A stretch of 64,000 nt of DNA from Pseudomonas sivasensis (lineage in GTDB: Bacteria; Pseudomonadota; Gammaproteobacteria; Pseudomonadales; Pseudomonadaceae), in the NCBI RefSeq assembly GCF_013778505.1, contig NZ_JAAOWU010000010.1:1-64000 (forward strand), read 5' to 3'. Positions 51,289-59,432 of the stretch are shown one piece after another; the stretch's first letter is position 1, and each line of letters opens with the position of its first letter. The translations under genes were made by a program, and so were the position numbers. The notes under the pieces were generated by a model. The model was not told the DNA's origin. It did not search any database and saw only the letters and a list, made by a program, of their open reading frames with translations.

Positions 51289-51706
51289 CCCCGGCGTACT
51301 GCACTGCGACACCGAAATCCTCGTGCCATTTTTCGACGTCGACACCATGAACGTGGTGTGGCACGGGCACTACGTGAAGTATCTGGAAGTGGCGCGCTGC
51401 GCGCTGCTGGACAAGATCGGCCACAACTACACGGCGATGCTCGAAGCCGGCTATGCCTGGCCGGTCATCGACATGCAACTGCGCTACGTGCGCGGGGCAG
51501 TGTTCGGCCAGACGATCAACGTGCGCGCCAGCCTGGTGGAATGGGAGAACCGCTTGAAGGTCAATTACCTGATTACGGACCTGGCCAGCGGCGAGCGTTT
51601 GACCCGCGCCACTACCGTGCAAGTGGCGGTGGAGATGGCCAGCCGCGAGATGCAGTTGGCCTCACCCAAAGTGTTCACAGATGCGGTCGAGAGGGCCCTG
51701 ACATGA
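51281..51706 (+). CDS. Hotdog-fold acyl thioesterase (4HBT type)
   Basis: This 141-residue thioesterase has the YbgC/4HBT pattern FFDVDTMNVVWHGHYVKYLE with the catalytic Asp near residue 19-21. It may release or proofread ACP-bound intermediates, or transfer the finished aryl polyene to the acyltransferases. It overlaps both neighbours by a few bases and shares no catalytic features with the two dehydratase-like hotdog domains in the operon. Confidence 0.88.
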   Translation: MRSPGVLHCDTEILVPFFDVDTMNVVWHGHYVKYLEVARCALLDKIGHNYTAMLEAGYAWPVIDMQLRYVRGAVFGQTINVRASLVEWENRLKVNYLITDLASGERLTRATTVQVAVEMASREMQLASPKVFTDAVERALT

Positions 51707-52293
51707 GAGCGATCATCCTGTTTGTGGGCCTGCTGCTGAGCGTCAGCGCCCACGCCTTCGACCTGCAACAACTCAGCGATCAGTTGGCAAAACCTTCCGT
51801 GATCCACGGCAGCTTCACCCAGGAAAAACACCTGCGTGCCCTGCCACAGCCCTTGGTCAGCAAGGGTACTTTCGTCCTCGCCAAAGACCACGGCCTGCTA
51901 TGGCTGCTCAAAACCCCATTGCAACAGGACTACCGCATCAGCGCCCAAGGCATCGCCCGGCGTGAAGCCAATGGCTGGCAGACACTGCCAAACAAGAGCG
52001 CCGGTGCCGAGCAGAATCGGTTGTTCCTCGCCGTACTCCAAGGCGACAGCAGCGGCTTGCAGCGGGATTTCGAGCTGCAACTGCAAGGCGAGGCTACGCA
52101 ATGGAAGCTGACGCTGATCCCTCGGTCGCTGCTGCTGAAACAAGTGTTCACCCAGATCAATATCGACGGCGGCGCGCTGGTGCAAAAAATCGAGCTGCTG
52201 GAAACCCAAGGCGACAGCACCGTACTGCGCATGCAGGACAGCACCGCCGAACAACCGTTGAGCGACGCGGAGCAACACGACTTTGCCCAGTGA
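51703..52293 (+). CDS. LolA-like periplasmic lipid carrier
   Basis: This 196-residue protein has a signal peptide (MRAIILFVGLLLSVSAHA, cut before FDL). The mature part fits the LolA family, an incomplete beta-barrel that carries lipids: SFTQEKHLRALPQPLVSKGT and LLWLLKTPLQQDYRI. I chose the ATG at 51703, overlapping the thioesterase by 4 bp, since the earlier in-frame start has no signal sequence. It probably shuttles a lipid-linked aryl polyene across the periplasm after export by the adjacent MMPL protein. Confidence 0.88.
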   Translation: MRAIILFVGLLLSVSAHAFDLQQLSDQLAKPSVIHGSFTQEKHLRALPQPLVSKGTFVLAKDHGLLWLLKTPLQQDYRISAQGIARREANGWQTLPNKSAGAEQNRLFLAVLQGDSSGLQRDFELQLQGEATQWKLTLIPRSLLLKQVFTQINIDGGALVQKIELLETQGDSTVLRMQDSTAEQPLSDAEQHDFAQ

Positions 52294-54595
52294 GCGCCTG
52301 TTGCCGCGCCTGTTCCTTATCCTGCTGGTGGCGGTGCTGGCCCTGGCCGGCTGGCAGTGGCGCCACGGTGCGCCGCTGTCGGCCAACCTGATGGAACTGG
52401 TGCCGGGCAGCACGCCGAACGCCTTGGAACTGCAAGCCGAACAGCGCATGCAGGAACCGCTGAACCGCGAGATGCTGGTACTGGTGGGGCATGCCGACCG
52501 CCAGCAAGCGGTGGCTGTGGCGCAACAGTTGGGCGAGCGCTGGCAGGCCAGCGGTCTGTTTGAAAAGGTGCAGTGGAACCTGCAAGCCGACTTGCCGGCA
52601 CTGCGCGAGCAATTGCTGCGCGGCCGTTTGGCGATGCTCTCGACCAAGGACCGCGAGCAACTGATTGAACACCCCGACGCCTTTATCCAGCAGCGCGTGC
52701 AGGCGCTGTTCGACCCGTTCACCGGCTTCAGCCTGGTGCCGAGCCAGGATGACTGGCTGGGCCTGACCGGACGCATCCAGAACAGCCAGCCGCAACGCGG
52801 CTCGGTGCAGTTGGATATCGGCAGCGGCGCGTTGATCGCCGATGCCGACGGCAAAAGTTGGGTGTTGCTGCGCGCGCGCACCACCGGCAATGCCTTTGAT
52901 ATGAAACTGCCGCTGCAAGTAGCGGACTTGCTGCAGGCCAGCCGTGAACAGGCCGGCCAGCAAGGCGCGCAACTGCTGGCGGCCAGTGGTTTGTTATACG
53001 CCGCCAATGGTCAGCAGCAGGCCACACGGGAAATCACCTGGGTCGGTGGCGGCGCGACCGTGGGCATCCTGCTGTTGCTGTTGCTGGCGTTCCGCCGATG
53101 GCGGGTATTGCTGGCTTTCGTGCCGGTACTGGTGGGCATGCTGTTTGGCGCCGTGGCGTGTGTGGCGCTGTTTGGCCATATGCATGTGATGACCTTGGTG
53201 CTTGGCTCCAGCCTGATTGGCGTCGCGGTGGATTACCCGCTGCACTACCTGTCAAAAAGCTGGAGCCTCAAGCCCTGGCGCAGTTGGCCGGCGTTGCGCC
53301 TGACCCTGCCAGGGCTGAGCCTGAGCCTGGCCACCAGTTGCATCGGTTACCTGGCGCTGGCCTGGACGCCGTTCCCGGCGCTGACCCAGATCGCGGTGTT
53401 CTCCGCGGCGGGCCTGGTCGGTGCGTATCTGTCGGCCGTGTGCCTGTTGCCGGCATTGCTCAAGGGCGTCGAACTGCGTCCGGCGCAATGGCCGCTGCGT
53501 ATCGCCGAATGCCTGTGGCAGATTCGCGCCGCGTTGCTCACGCGCGTGCCGAGCCCGGCGCTACTGGCGCTGGTGTTGCTGTTTTGCGCCGGTGGCCTGT
53601 GGCAGCTCAATAGCAAAAACGATATCCGCCAGTGGATCGGCGCGCCGCCGCAGTTGCTGCAAGAGGCCCAGGCCGTGGCGCGCATCACAGGTTTCCAACC
53701 CACCAGCCAGTTCTTCCTGGTGCGCGCCGAGAATCAACAGCAATTGCTGGAGCGCCTAGCCGCGTTGGGCCAGCGCCTGGATCAATTGGTGAATATGGAC
53801 AAGCTCCAGGGTTACCTGGCGCTCAATCAGCTGGTCAACCTGCCCGCCGAGCAGCAACAACTGCGCGAAGCGCTGAACACACTGCCACAGCATTGGCAGC
53901 CGCTGCTGGACCTCGGCGTGCCGGCCAGCGCCCTGCAAGCTGAAGTTGCGCAGTTGCAAGCGCTGCCCACCGAAGACATCGACGCGGCACTGGCAGGCCC
54001 GATGGCCGAACCCTGGCGCACACTGTGGCTCGGCCCGGTGGACGGCGGTGTTGCAGCGATGGTCAGCCTGCAAGGTCTGAACAACCCAGCGCTGTTGCGG
54101 GTGCAGGCTGTGGACTTGCCTGGCGTGCAGTTGGTGGATCGCCTCGGTGATCTGAACCGCGTCTTCGCCGCCACACAGATCAGCGCCGCGGAACTGAAAT
54201 TGATGTCGTGCGTGCTGATCGTGTTGCTGCTGATCCTGCCGTTTGGTTTCGGCGGCGCCCTGCGCATCGTTGCACTGCCATTACTCGCCGCACTGTGCAG
54301 CCTGGCCAGCCTCGGTTGGCTGGGCCAGCCGCTGACGCTGTTCAGCCTGTTCGGCTTGCTGCTGGTGACGGCGATCAGCGTCGACTACGCGATCCTGATG
54401 CGCGAGCAGATCGGCGGTGCTGCCGTGAGCCTGCTGGGTACACTGCTTGCGGCGCTGACAACGTGGTTGTCGTTCGGCCTGCTGGCGGTGTCCAGCACGC
54501 CCGCAGTGAGTAATTTCGGCTTATCGGTCAGCCTGGGCCTGGCATTCAGCTTTATGCTGGCGCCCTGGGCTGGCCATCAGAAACACGCCTTATGA
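52283..54595 (+). CDS. MMPL/RND-family exporter
   Basis: This 770-residue exporter has two halves, each with one leading helix, a periplasmic domain and a five-helix bundle, about 12 helices in all. Key segments are VLGSSLIGVAVDYPLHYLSK (helix bundle 1) and LLLVTAISVDYAILMREQ (bundle 2), both with the acidic residues expected for proton coupling. The start is the TTG at 52283, with GCGGAG upstream; it overlaps the lolA-like stop by 11 bp. It would move the aryl polyene lipid out of the inner membrane to the LolA-like carrier. Confidence 0.88.
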   Translation: MPSERLLPRLFLILLVAVLALAGWQWRHGAPLSANLMELVPGSTPNALELQAEQRMQEPLNREMLVLVGHADRQQAVAVAQQLGERWQASGLFEKVQWNLQADLPALREQLLRGRLAMLSTKDREQLIEHPDAFIQQRVQALFDPFTGFSLVPSQDDWLGLTGRIQNSQPQRGSVQLDIGSGALIADADGKSWVLLRARTTGNAFDMKLPLQVADLLQASREQAGQQGAQLLAASGLLYAANGQQQATREITWVGGGATVGILLLLLLAFRRWRVLLAFVPVLVGMLFGAVACVALFGHMHVMTLVLGSSLIGVAVDYPLHYLSKSWSLKPWRSWPALRLTLPGLSLSLATSCIGYLALAWTPFPALTQIAVFSAAGLVGAYLSAVCLLPALLKGVELRPAQWPLRIAECLWQIRAALLTRVPSPALLALVLLFCAGGLWQLNSKNDIRQWIGAPPQLLQEAQAVARITGFQPTSQFFLVRAENQQQLLERLAALGQRLDQLVNMDKLQGYLALNQLVNLPAEQQQLREALNTLPQHWQPLLDLGVPASALQAEVAQLQALPTEDIDAALAGPMAEPWRTLWLGPVDGGVAAMVSLQGLNNPALLRVQAVDLPGVQLVDRLGDLNRVFAATQISAAELKLMSCVLIVLLLILPFGFGGALRIVALPLLAALCSLASLGWLGQPLTLFSLFGLLLVTAISVDYAILMREQIGGAAVSLLGTLLAALTTWLSFGLLAVSSTPAVSNFGLSVSLGLAFSFMLAPWAGHQKHAL

Positions 54596-54628
54596 ATCGG
54601 ATTATCGCCATAGCGGCAAGGAGCCCTC

Positions 54629-55876
54629 GTGCCCACAGTTGAAATGGAACGTCGCCAGGTTGTCGTGATTGGTGCCGGCCCGTCCGGCGCCATCGCCGCC
54701 GCGCTGCTCAAGCGCAAAGGGCATGATGTATTGATCATCGAGCGCCAGCATTTTCCACGGTTCTCGATCGGCGAAAGCCTGCTGTCCCACTGCATCGACT
54801 TTATCGAAGAAGCTGGCATGCTCGACGCCGTGCAGGCCGCAGGCTTCCAGGTAAAAACCGGGGCAGCGTTCGCCTGGGGCGAGCGTTACAGCGCCTTTGA
54901 CTTCAGCGACACCTTCAGCAACGGCAAGCCGACCACTTTCCAGGTGCAGCGAGGCGAGTTCGACAAGTTGCTGGCCGACCAGGCGGCATTGCAGGGCGTG
55001 GAGATCCGCTACGGTGAAACCATCGTCGGCGTGGATTTCGCGGGCGATAGCCGCTACCTGCATGTGCGCCGCGAAAACGGCAGCGAGTACCACATCAAAG
55101 CCAAGTTCGTGCTCGATGCCAGCGGCTATGGCCGCGTGCTGCCGCGCCTGCTGGATCTGGAAGCGCCGTCGAATTTTCCGGTACGCCAGGCGGTGTTCAC
55201 TCATGTTGAAGACCGCATCGAACACCCAGGTTTCGACCGTACCAAGATCCTGGTAACCACTCACCCGACCAAACGCGATATCTGGTTCTGGACCATTCCG
55301 TTCAGCAATGGCCGGTGCTCGGTGGGCGTGGTCGCGGCCAAGGAGCACTTCGACGGCCGCGACGCTGACCTGGACGCCTGCCTGCGCGGCTTTATCGACG
55401 AAACTCCAAGCCTGTCCGGCGTGCTGAACAACGCGGTGTGGGACACGCCAGCGCGCACCATCGGCGGCTACTCGGCCAACGTCAAAACCCTGCACGGCCC
55501 GGGCTTTGCCCTGCTGGGCAATGCGGCGGAATTCCTCGACCCAGTGTTCTCCTCCGGTGTGACCATCGCCATGCGCTCAGCGAGCATGGCGGCAGCCCTG
55601 CTGGACCGTCAGCTCAAAGGCGAAACAGTGGACTGGCAAACCGAATTTGCCGCACCGTTGAAGCGCGGCGTCGACACCTTCCGCTGCTACGTCGAAGGCT
55701 GGTACGCGGGGACATTCCAGGATGTGATTTTCCACCCTGAAAGCTCGCCGGAGATTCGTCGCATGATCAGCGCGATCCTCGCAGGCTACGCGTGGGACGA
55801 GCGTAATCCGTTTGTCAGCGAGCCCAAGCGGCGGTTGCGGATGTTGTCGGAGATTTGCGCGAGTGAACCGACATGA
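54629..55876 (+). CDS. Flavin-dependent oxidoreductase, halogenase-like
   Basis: This 415-residue FAD enzyme starts at GTG with AAGGAG well placed. The FAD-binding GAGPSG (residues 15-20) is followed by FPRFSIGESLL, typical of tryptophan/phenol halogenase relatives. GFQVKTGAAFAWGE carries Lys76, a candidate for the catalytic lysine region. Residues 219-224 are WFWTIP, the WxWxIP motif that marks flavin-dependent halogenases. A second flavin region, LDPVFSSGVTIAM, is present. Related enzymes without halogenase activity also exist, so halogenation is a hypothesis. It stands 33 bp after the exporter, the first real gap in the operon. Confidence 0.87.
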   Translation: MPTVEMERRQVVVIGAGPSGAIAAALLKRKGHDVLIIERQHFPRFSIGESLLSHCIDFIEEAGMLDAVQAAGFQVKTGAAFAWGERYSAFDFSDTFSNGKPTTFQVQRGEFDKLLADQAALQGVEIRYGETIVGVDFAGDSRYLHVRRENGSEYHIKAKFVLDASGYGRVLPRLLDLEAPSNFPVRQAVFTHVEDRIEHPGFDRTKILVTTHPTKRDIWFWTIPFSNGRCSVGVVAAKEHFDGRDADLDACLRGFIDETPSLSGVLNNAVWDTPARTIGGYSANVKTLHGPGFALLGNAAEFLDPVFSSGVTIAMRSASMAAALLDRQLKGETVDWQTEFAAPLKRGVDTFRCYVEGWYAGTFQDVIFHPESSPEIRRMISAILAGYAWDERNPFVSEPKRRLRMLSEICASEPT

Positions 55877-56607
55877 CATCTCAATACCTGAGTAAAAACT
55901 ACGTCGAAGAAACCAAATTCGGTTTGTGGTTCCTGCGCAGCCACACCTGGCAGCACCATGTGCTGCGCGTGGCGATCAACGACCTGCGCAGCCTGTTCAC
56001 CGACCCACTGCCCGAAGCGCCGGTATTGCTCGACGCCGGCTGCGGCCAGGGCAAGTCCTTCCAGTATTTGCAGCAGGTGTTCGCCCCCGAGCGCCTGATC
56101 GGGCTGGACGCAGACCCTCATAGCCTGGAATTGAGCAAGGCTGAAGCCACGCGCCAGGGCCTGGCCATCGAGCTGATCGGCAGCGACTGCGCCACCCTCG
56201 ATGTGCCAGACGAGAGCGTCGATATCCTGTTCTGCCACCAGACCTTCCATCATCTGGTCGAACAGCATCGCGCACTCAAAGAGTTTTACCGAGTGCTCAA
56301 GCCGGGAGGCTATCTGCTGTTTGCCGAATCCACCGAAGCCTATATCGACACTTGGGTGATCCGCTGGCTGTTCCGCCACCCCATGCATGTGCAGAAAAGC
56401 GCCGAAGAATACCTGGAGATGCTCCGCGAGCAGGGCTTTGAATTCGGCCCGCAGAACGTTTCATACCCGTACCTGTGGTGGAGCCGTTCCAGCGACTTCG
56501 GCCTGCTGGAGCGCTGGGGCATGCGCAACCCGCCGCCGGTGGGCCAGCGCGAAGAAACCCTGGTCAACTGTGTGGCGCGCAAGCCTCTGGCGAGTTGCGC
56601 ACCATGA
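55873..56607 (+). CDS. SAM-dependent class I methyltransferase
   Basis: This 244-residue methyltransferase has motif I LLDAGCGQGKSF and a post-I acidic residue in LIGLDADPHSLEL. Later blocks are LFCHQTFHHLVEQH and FYRVLKPGGYLLFAEST. It probably methylates the aryl head or a hydroxyl group of the pigment; known aryl polyenes and xanthomonadins carry O- or C-methyl groups on the ring. It overlaps the flavin enzyme and the lipoprotein gene by 4 bp on each side. Confidence 0.88.
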   Translation: MTSQYLSKNYVEETKFGLWFLRSHTWQHHVLRVAINDLRSLFTDPLPEAPVLLDAGCGQGKSFQYLQQVFAPERLIGLDADPHSLELSKAEATRQGLAIELIGSDCATLDVPDESVDILFCHQTFHHLVEQHRALKEFYRVLKPGGYLLFAESTEAYIDTWVIRWLFRHPMHVQKSAEEYLEMLREQGFEFGPQNVSYPYLWWSRSSDFGLLERWGMRNPPPVGQREETLVNCVARKPLASCAP

Positions 56608-57086
56608 TGCGCAGCCTGTTGATCGGTTGCCTGCTATTGCTGAGCGCCTGCGCCAGCCAGCCGCCGTTGCCGGAAAAAACGCCCGCGCTGGCGTTGCCAA
56701 TGCAACTGCATGTGCAGCGCCATGCAGATGGCCAGAGCCAGGACTGGTTCCTGGTGGTCCAGCGCGAAGGCAGCGCAATCCGCTGGTCGATGATGGACCC
56801 GCTGGGCATCCCGCTGGCCCGGCAAAAACTGATCGATGGCGCCTGGCAGGCCGACGGCTTGCTGCCGCCCAATCCCCAGGCGCGGGAGCTGTTCGCCGCC
56901 CTGCTGTTTGCCCTGGCTTCAGCCGATGACGTGCGCGCGCTTTACCCCAGCGCCCAGGCAAGGGGCCTCACACGTACCCTGCCGGGGCATTGGCAGATCG
57001 TCTACCAATCCTCAGAAGTCTTCAGTGTGACCATGACCGGCCAACCCTTGAGCTACCGCATTACACCGCTCGGTGCCGCCCAATGA
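56604..57086 (+). CDS. DUF3261-type lipoprotein of the aryl polyene operon
   Basis: This 160-residue protein has a lipoprotein signal, MMRSLLIGCLLLLSAC, with the lipid-modified Cys16. I chose the first ATG at 56604, overlapping the methyltransferase stop; a second ATG follows directly. The mature part is small and mostly beta and resembles the DUF3261 proteins found in aryl polyene clusters. It may receive the pigment lipid at the outer membrane, acting with the LolA-like carrier by analogy to the LolA/LolB pair. The role is inferred. Confidence 0.8.
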   Translation: MMRSLLIGCLLLLSACASQPPLPEKTPALALPMQLHVQRHADGQSQDWFLVVQREGSAIRWSMMDPLGIPLARQKLIDGAWQADGLLPPNPQARELFAALLFALASADDVRALYPSAQARGLTRTLPGHWQIVYQSSEVFSVTMTGQPLSYRITPLGAAQ

Positions 57087-58249
57087 CCGCCTACCTCAAC
57101 GCCCTCGGCGTGATTTGCGCCCTTGGTCGCGGTCAGGAGCACGTCAGCCGCAGCCTGTTTGCCGGTGACTGTTCAGGCATGCGCGCCGAAAGCGGTTGGG
57201 TGCCGGAGCGCGTGTTGCCGGTCGGCAGTGTGCACGGCGAGCTGGCAACCATCCCGGTGGAGCTCGGCCAGCAGAGCAGCCGCAATAACCAACTGTTGCT
57301 GGAAGCGGCGTTGCAGATCGAGAACGAGATTCGTCAGGCGATCCACACCTACGGCGCCTCGCGCGTTGGCGTCGTGCTGGGCACCAGCACCTCGGGCATC
57401 GACGAAGCCAGCCGCGGCATCGCCCTGTACCTGCGCGACAAGCACTTCCCCTGCGACTACGACTACCAGCAACAGGAACTCAGCGCCCCAGCGAACTTCC
57501 TCGCCGACTGGCTGCAACTGAGCGGCCCTGCCTACGTAATTTCTACCGCGTGCACCTCCAGCGCCCGCGCCCTGATGAGCGCCCAGCGCTTGCTTGATCT
57601 GGGGGTGTGCGATGCGGTGATCTGCGGCGGCGTGGACAGCTTGTGCAAGCTGACCCTCAATGGTTTCAGCGCGCTGGAGGCCGTCTCGAATGAGCGTTGC
57701 AACCCTTTCTCGGCGAACCGCAACGGCATCAATATCGGCGAAGCGGCCGTGCTGTTTTTGATGAGTAAAGCGCCGGCACCGATTGCCTTGCTGGGCAGCG
57801 GCGCCAGCTGCGACGCACACCATATCTCCGCGCCCGAACCTACCGGCAAAGGCGCGTTGCAGGCGATGCGCAAGGCCTTGGCCAGTGCAAAACTGGCGCC
57901 GGAGCAGATCGGCTACCTGAACCTGCATGGCACCGCCACCCAGCACAACGACGCCATGGAAAGCCTGGCCGTCGCCAGCCTGTTCCCCGAAGGCGTAGCC
58001 TGCTCATCCACCAAACCCATGAGCGGCCACACCCTCGGCGCCGCCGGTGCGCTGGAAGCGGCCTTCTGCTGGCTGAGCCTGACTCACGGCCGCGTCCCAC
58101 CCCACGTATGGGACGGCCAGGCCGACCCCGCGTTGCCCGCCTTGCAATGGGCACGCAGCGACGAAACCTTGGGAAAAACCTGCCTGATGAGCAACTCGTT
58201 TGCCTTCGGCGGTAATAACGTCAGCCTGATTATCGGAGAGGCCCCATGA
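57083..58249 (+). CDS. Beta-ketoacyl-ACP synthase (ketosynthase 1, ApeO-type)
   Basis: This 388-residue ketosynthase has a complete triad: Cys157 in STACTSSARALMS, His282 in NLHGTATQHND and His316 in MSGHTLGAAGALE. I chose the ATG at 57083, overlapping the previous stop by 4 bp; the longer frame is not conserved. It elongates the polyene with malonyl-ACP and probably works with the short chain-length factor encoded at 43877. It is about 20 residues shorter than the second ketosynthase and clearly different from it. Confidence 0.9.
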   Translation: MTAYLNALGVICALGRGQEHVSRSLFAGDCSGMRAESGWVPERVLPVGSVHGELATIPVELGQQSSRNNQLLLEAALQIENEIRQAIHTYGASRVGVVLGTSTSGIDEASRGIALYLRDKHFPCDYDYQQQELSAPANFLADWLQLSGPAYVISTACTSSARALMSAQRLLDLGVCDAVICGGVDSLCKLTLNGFSALEAVSNERCNPFSANRNGINIGEAAVLFLMSKAPAPIALLGSGASCDAHHISAPEPTGKGALQAMRKALASAKLAPEQIGYLNLHGTATQHNDAMESLAVASLFPEGVACSSTKPMSGHTLGAAGALEAAFCWLSLTHGRVPPHVWDGQADPALPALQWARSDETLGKTCLMSNSFAFGGNNVSLIIGEAP

Positions 58250-58707
58250 CCAACTGGCCACTCGCCGAGCTGCTGCCTCACGCGGGCGACATGATCCTGA
58301 TCGAACACGTGCTGTCGTTCGACGAAGAGCAGATCCACACCCGTCTCACCGTCAAGCCTGGCGGCCTGTTCAACCGCCCTGACGGCAGCCTGCCGGCCTG
58401 GGTCGGCATCGAGTTGATGGCGCAGAGTGTCGCCGCCTACGCCGGTTGCCGCGCACGCCAAAGGGGCGAGGCGGTGGAACTGGGCTTCCTGCTCGGCACA
58501 CGTAAGTTCGAATGCAACGTGGAACACTTCCCGGTGGGCGCCGAGCTGAACATCCACGGCCTGCGCTCCCTAGAAGACGACAACGGCATGGGTGTGTTCG
58601 AATGCCACCTGACCGGCGACGGTATCCAGGCTAGCGCCCGCTTGAACGTATTTCGACCGCCCCAGGCGGCCAATTATTTAGAAGAATCGAAGGACGAAAC
58701 GCCATGA
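58246..58707 (+). CDS. Hotdog dehydratase-like subunit (ApeP-type)
   Basis: This 153-residue protein is FabZ/FabA-like, with ELLPHAGDMILIEHVLSFDE and AWVGIELMAQSVAAYAG, which keeps Glu56 of the active site. The usual HFP motif with catalytic His is not present: the matching stretch reads LFNRPDGSLP. It is therefore unlikely to dehydrate on its own. It may pair with the His/Glu-containing hotdog domain at the C terminus of the ligase at 46434, giving a heteromeric dehydratase like the one reported for aryl polyenes. It overlaps both neighbours by 4 bp. Confidence 0.85.
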   Translation: MTNWPLAELLPHAGDMILIEHVLSFDEEQIHTRLTVKPGGLFNRPDGSLPAWVGIELMAQSVAAYAGCRARQRGEAVELGFLLGTRKFECNVEHFPVGAELNIHGLRSLEDDNGMGVFECHLTGDGIQASARLNVFRPPQAANYLEESKDETP

Positions 58708-59432
58708 CTGAATCCGTACTGGTCACCGGCTCCAGCCGTGGCATCGGCCGCGCCATTGCCCTGCGCCTGGCCCAGGCCGGCCATGACATCGTGCTGCATT
58801 GCCGCAGCGGCCGTGCCGAAGCCGATGCAGTGCAAGTCGAAATCGAAGCCCTTGGCCGCAAGGCACGGGTGCTGCAATTCGATGTGGCGGATCGTGCGAC
58901 CTGCAAGGAAATCCTTGAGGCCGACGTCGAGCAACATGGCGCCTACTACGGCGTGGTGCTCAATGCCGGGCTGACCCGCGACGGAGCGTTCCCGGCCTTG
59001 TCGGAAGACGATTGGGACGTGGTGATGCGCACCAACCTGGATGGTTTCTACAACGTGCTGCACCCGGTGATGATGCCAATGATTCGCCGTCGCGCAGCTG
59101 GGCGTATCGTGTGCATTACCTCGGTGTCGGGGCTGATCGGCAATCGCGGCCAGGTCAATTACAGCGCCTCGAAAGCCGGCCTGATCGGCGCGGCAAAAGC
59201 CCTGGCCATCGAGCTGGGCAAGCGCAAGATCACTGTCAACTGTGTAGCCCCCGGCTTGATCGACACCGCGATGCTGGATGAAAACGTACCGGTGGAAGAG
59301 CTGATGAAAATGATCCCGGCACAGCGCATGGGCACTCCCGAAGAAGTCGCCGGTGCGGTGAATTTCCTGATGTCGGCCGAAGCCGCCTATATCACCCGCC
59401 AGGTGTTGGCCGTCAATGGAGGCTTGTGCTGA
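58704..59432 (+). CDS. 3-oxoacyl-ACP reductase (FabG-like ketoreductase)
   Basis: This 242-residue short-chain dehydrogenase reduces the beta-keto group in each elongation cycle using NADPH. The cofactor motif is TGSSRGIGRA. The catalytic set is Asn111, Ser140, Tyr153 and Lys157 (TSVSGLIGNRGQVNYSASKA). Length and motifs are those of FabG. It lies between the dehydratase-like subunit and the second ketosynthase, and its stop shares a base with the next ATG (TGATG). Confidence 0.93.
   Translation: MTESVLVTGSSRGIGRAIALRLAQAGHDIVLHCRSGRAEADAVQVEIEALGRKARVLQFDVADRATCKEILEADVEQHGAYYGVVLNAGLTRDGAFPALSEDDWDVVMRTNLDGFYNVLHPVMMPMIRRRAAGRIVCITSVSGLIGNRGQVNYSASKAGLIGAAKALAIELGKRKITVNCVAPGLIDTAMLDENVPVEELMKMIPAQRMGTPEEVAGAVNFLMSAEAAYITRQVLAVNGGLC

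Noticed and set aside
54592..54642. A 16-codon frame overlapping the exporter stop (ATGA) before the flavin enzyme
   Set aside because: It contains the ribosome-binding site of the next gene and has no conserved features; it looks accidental.
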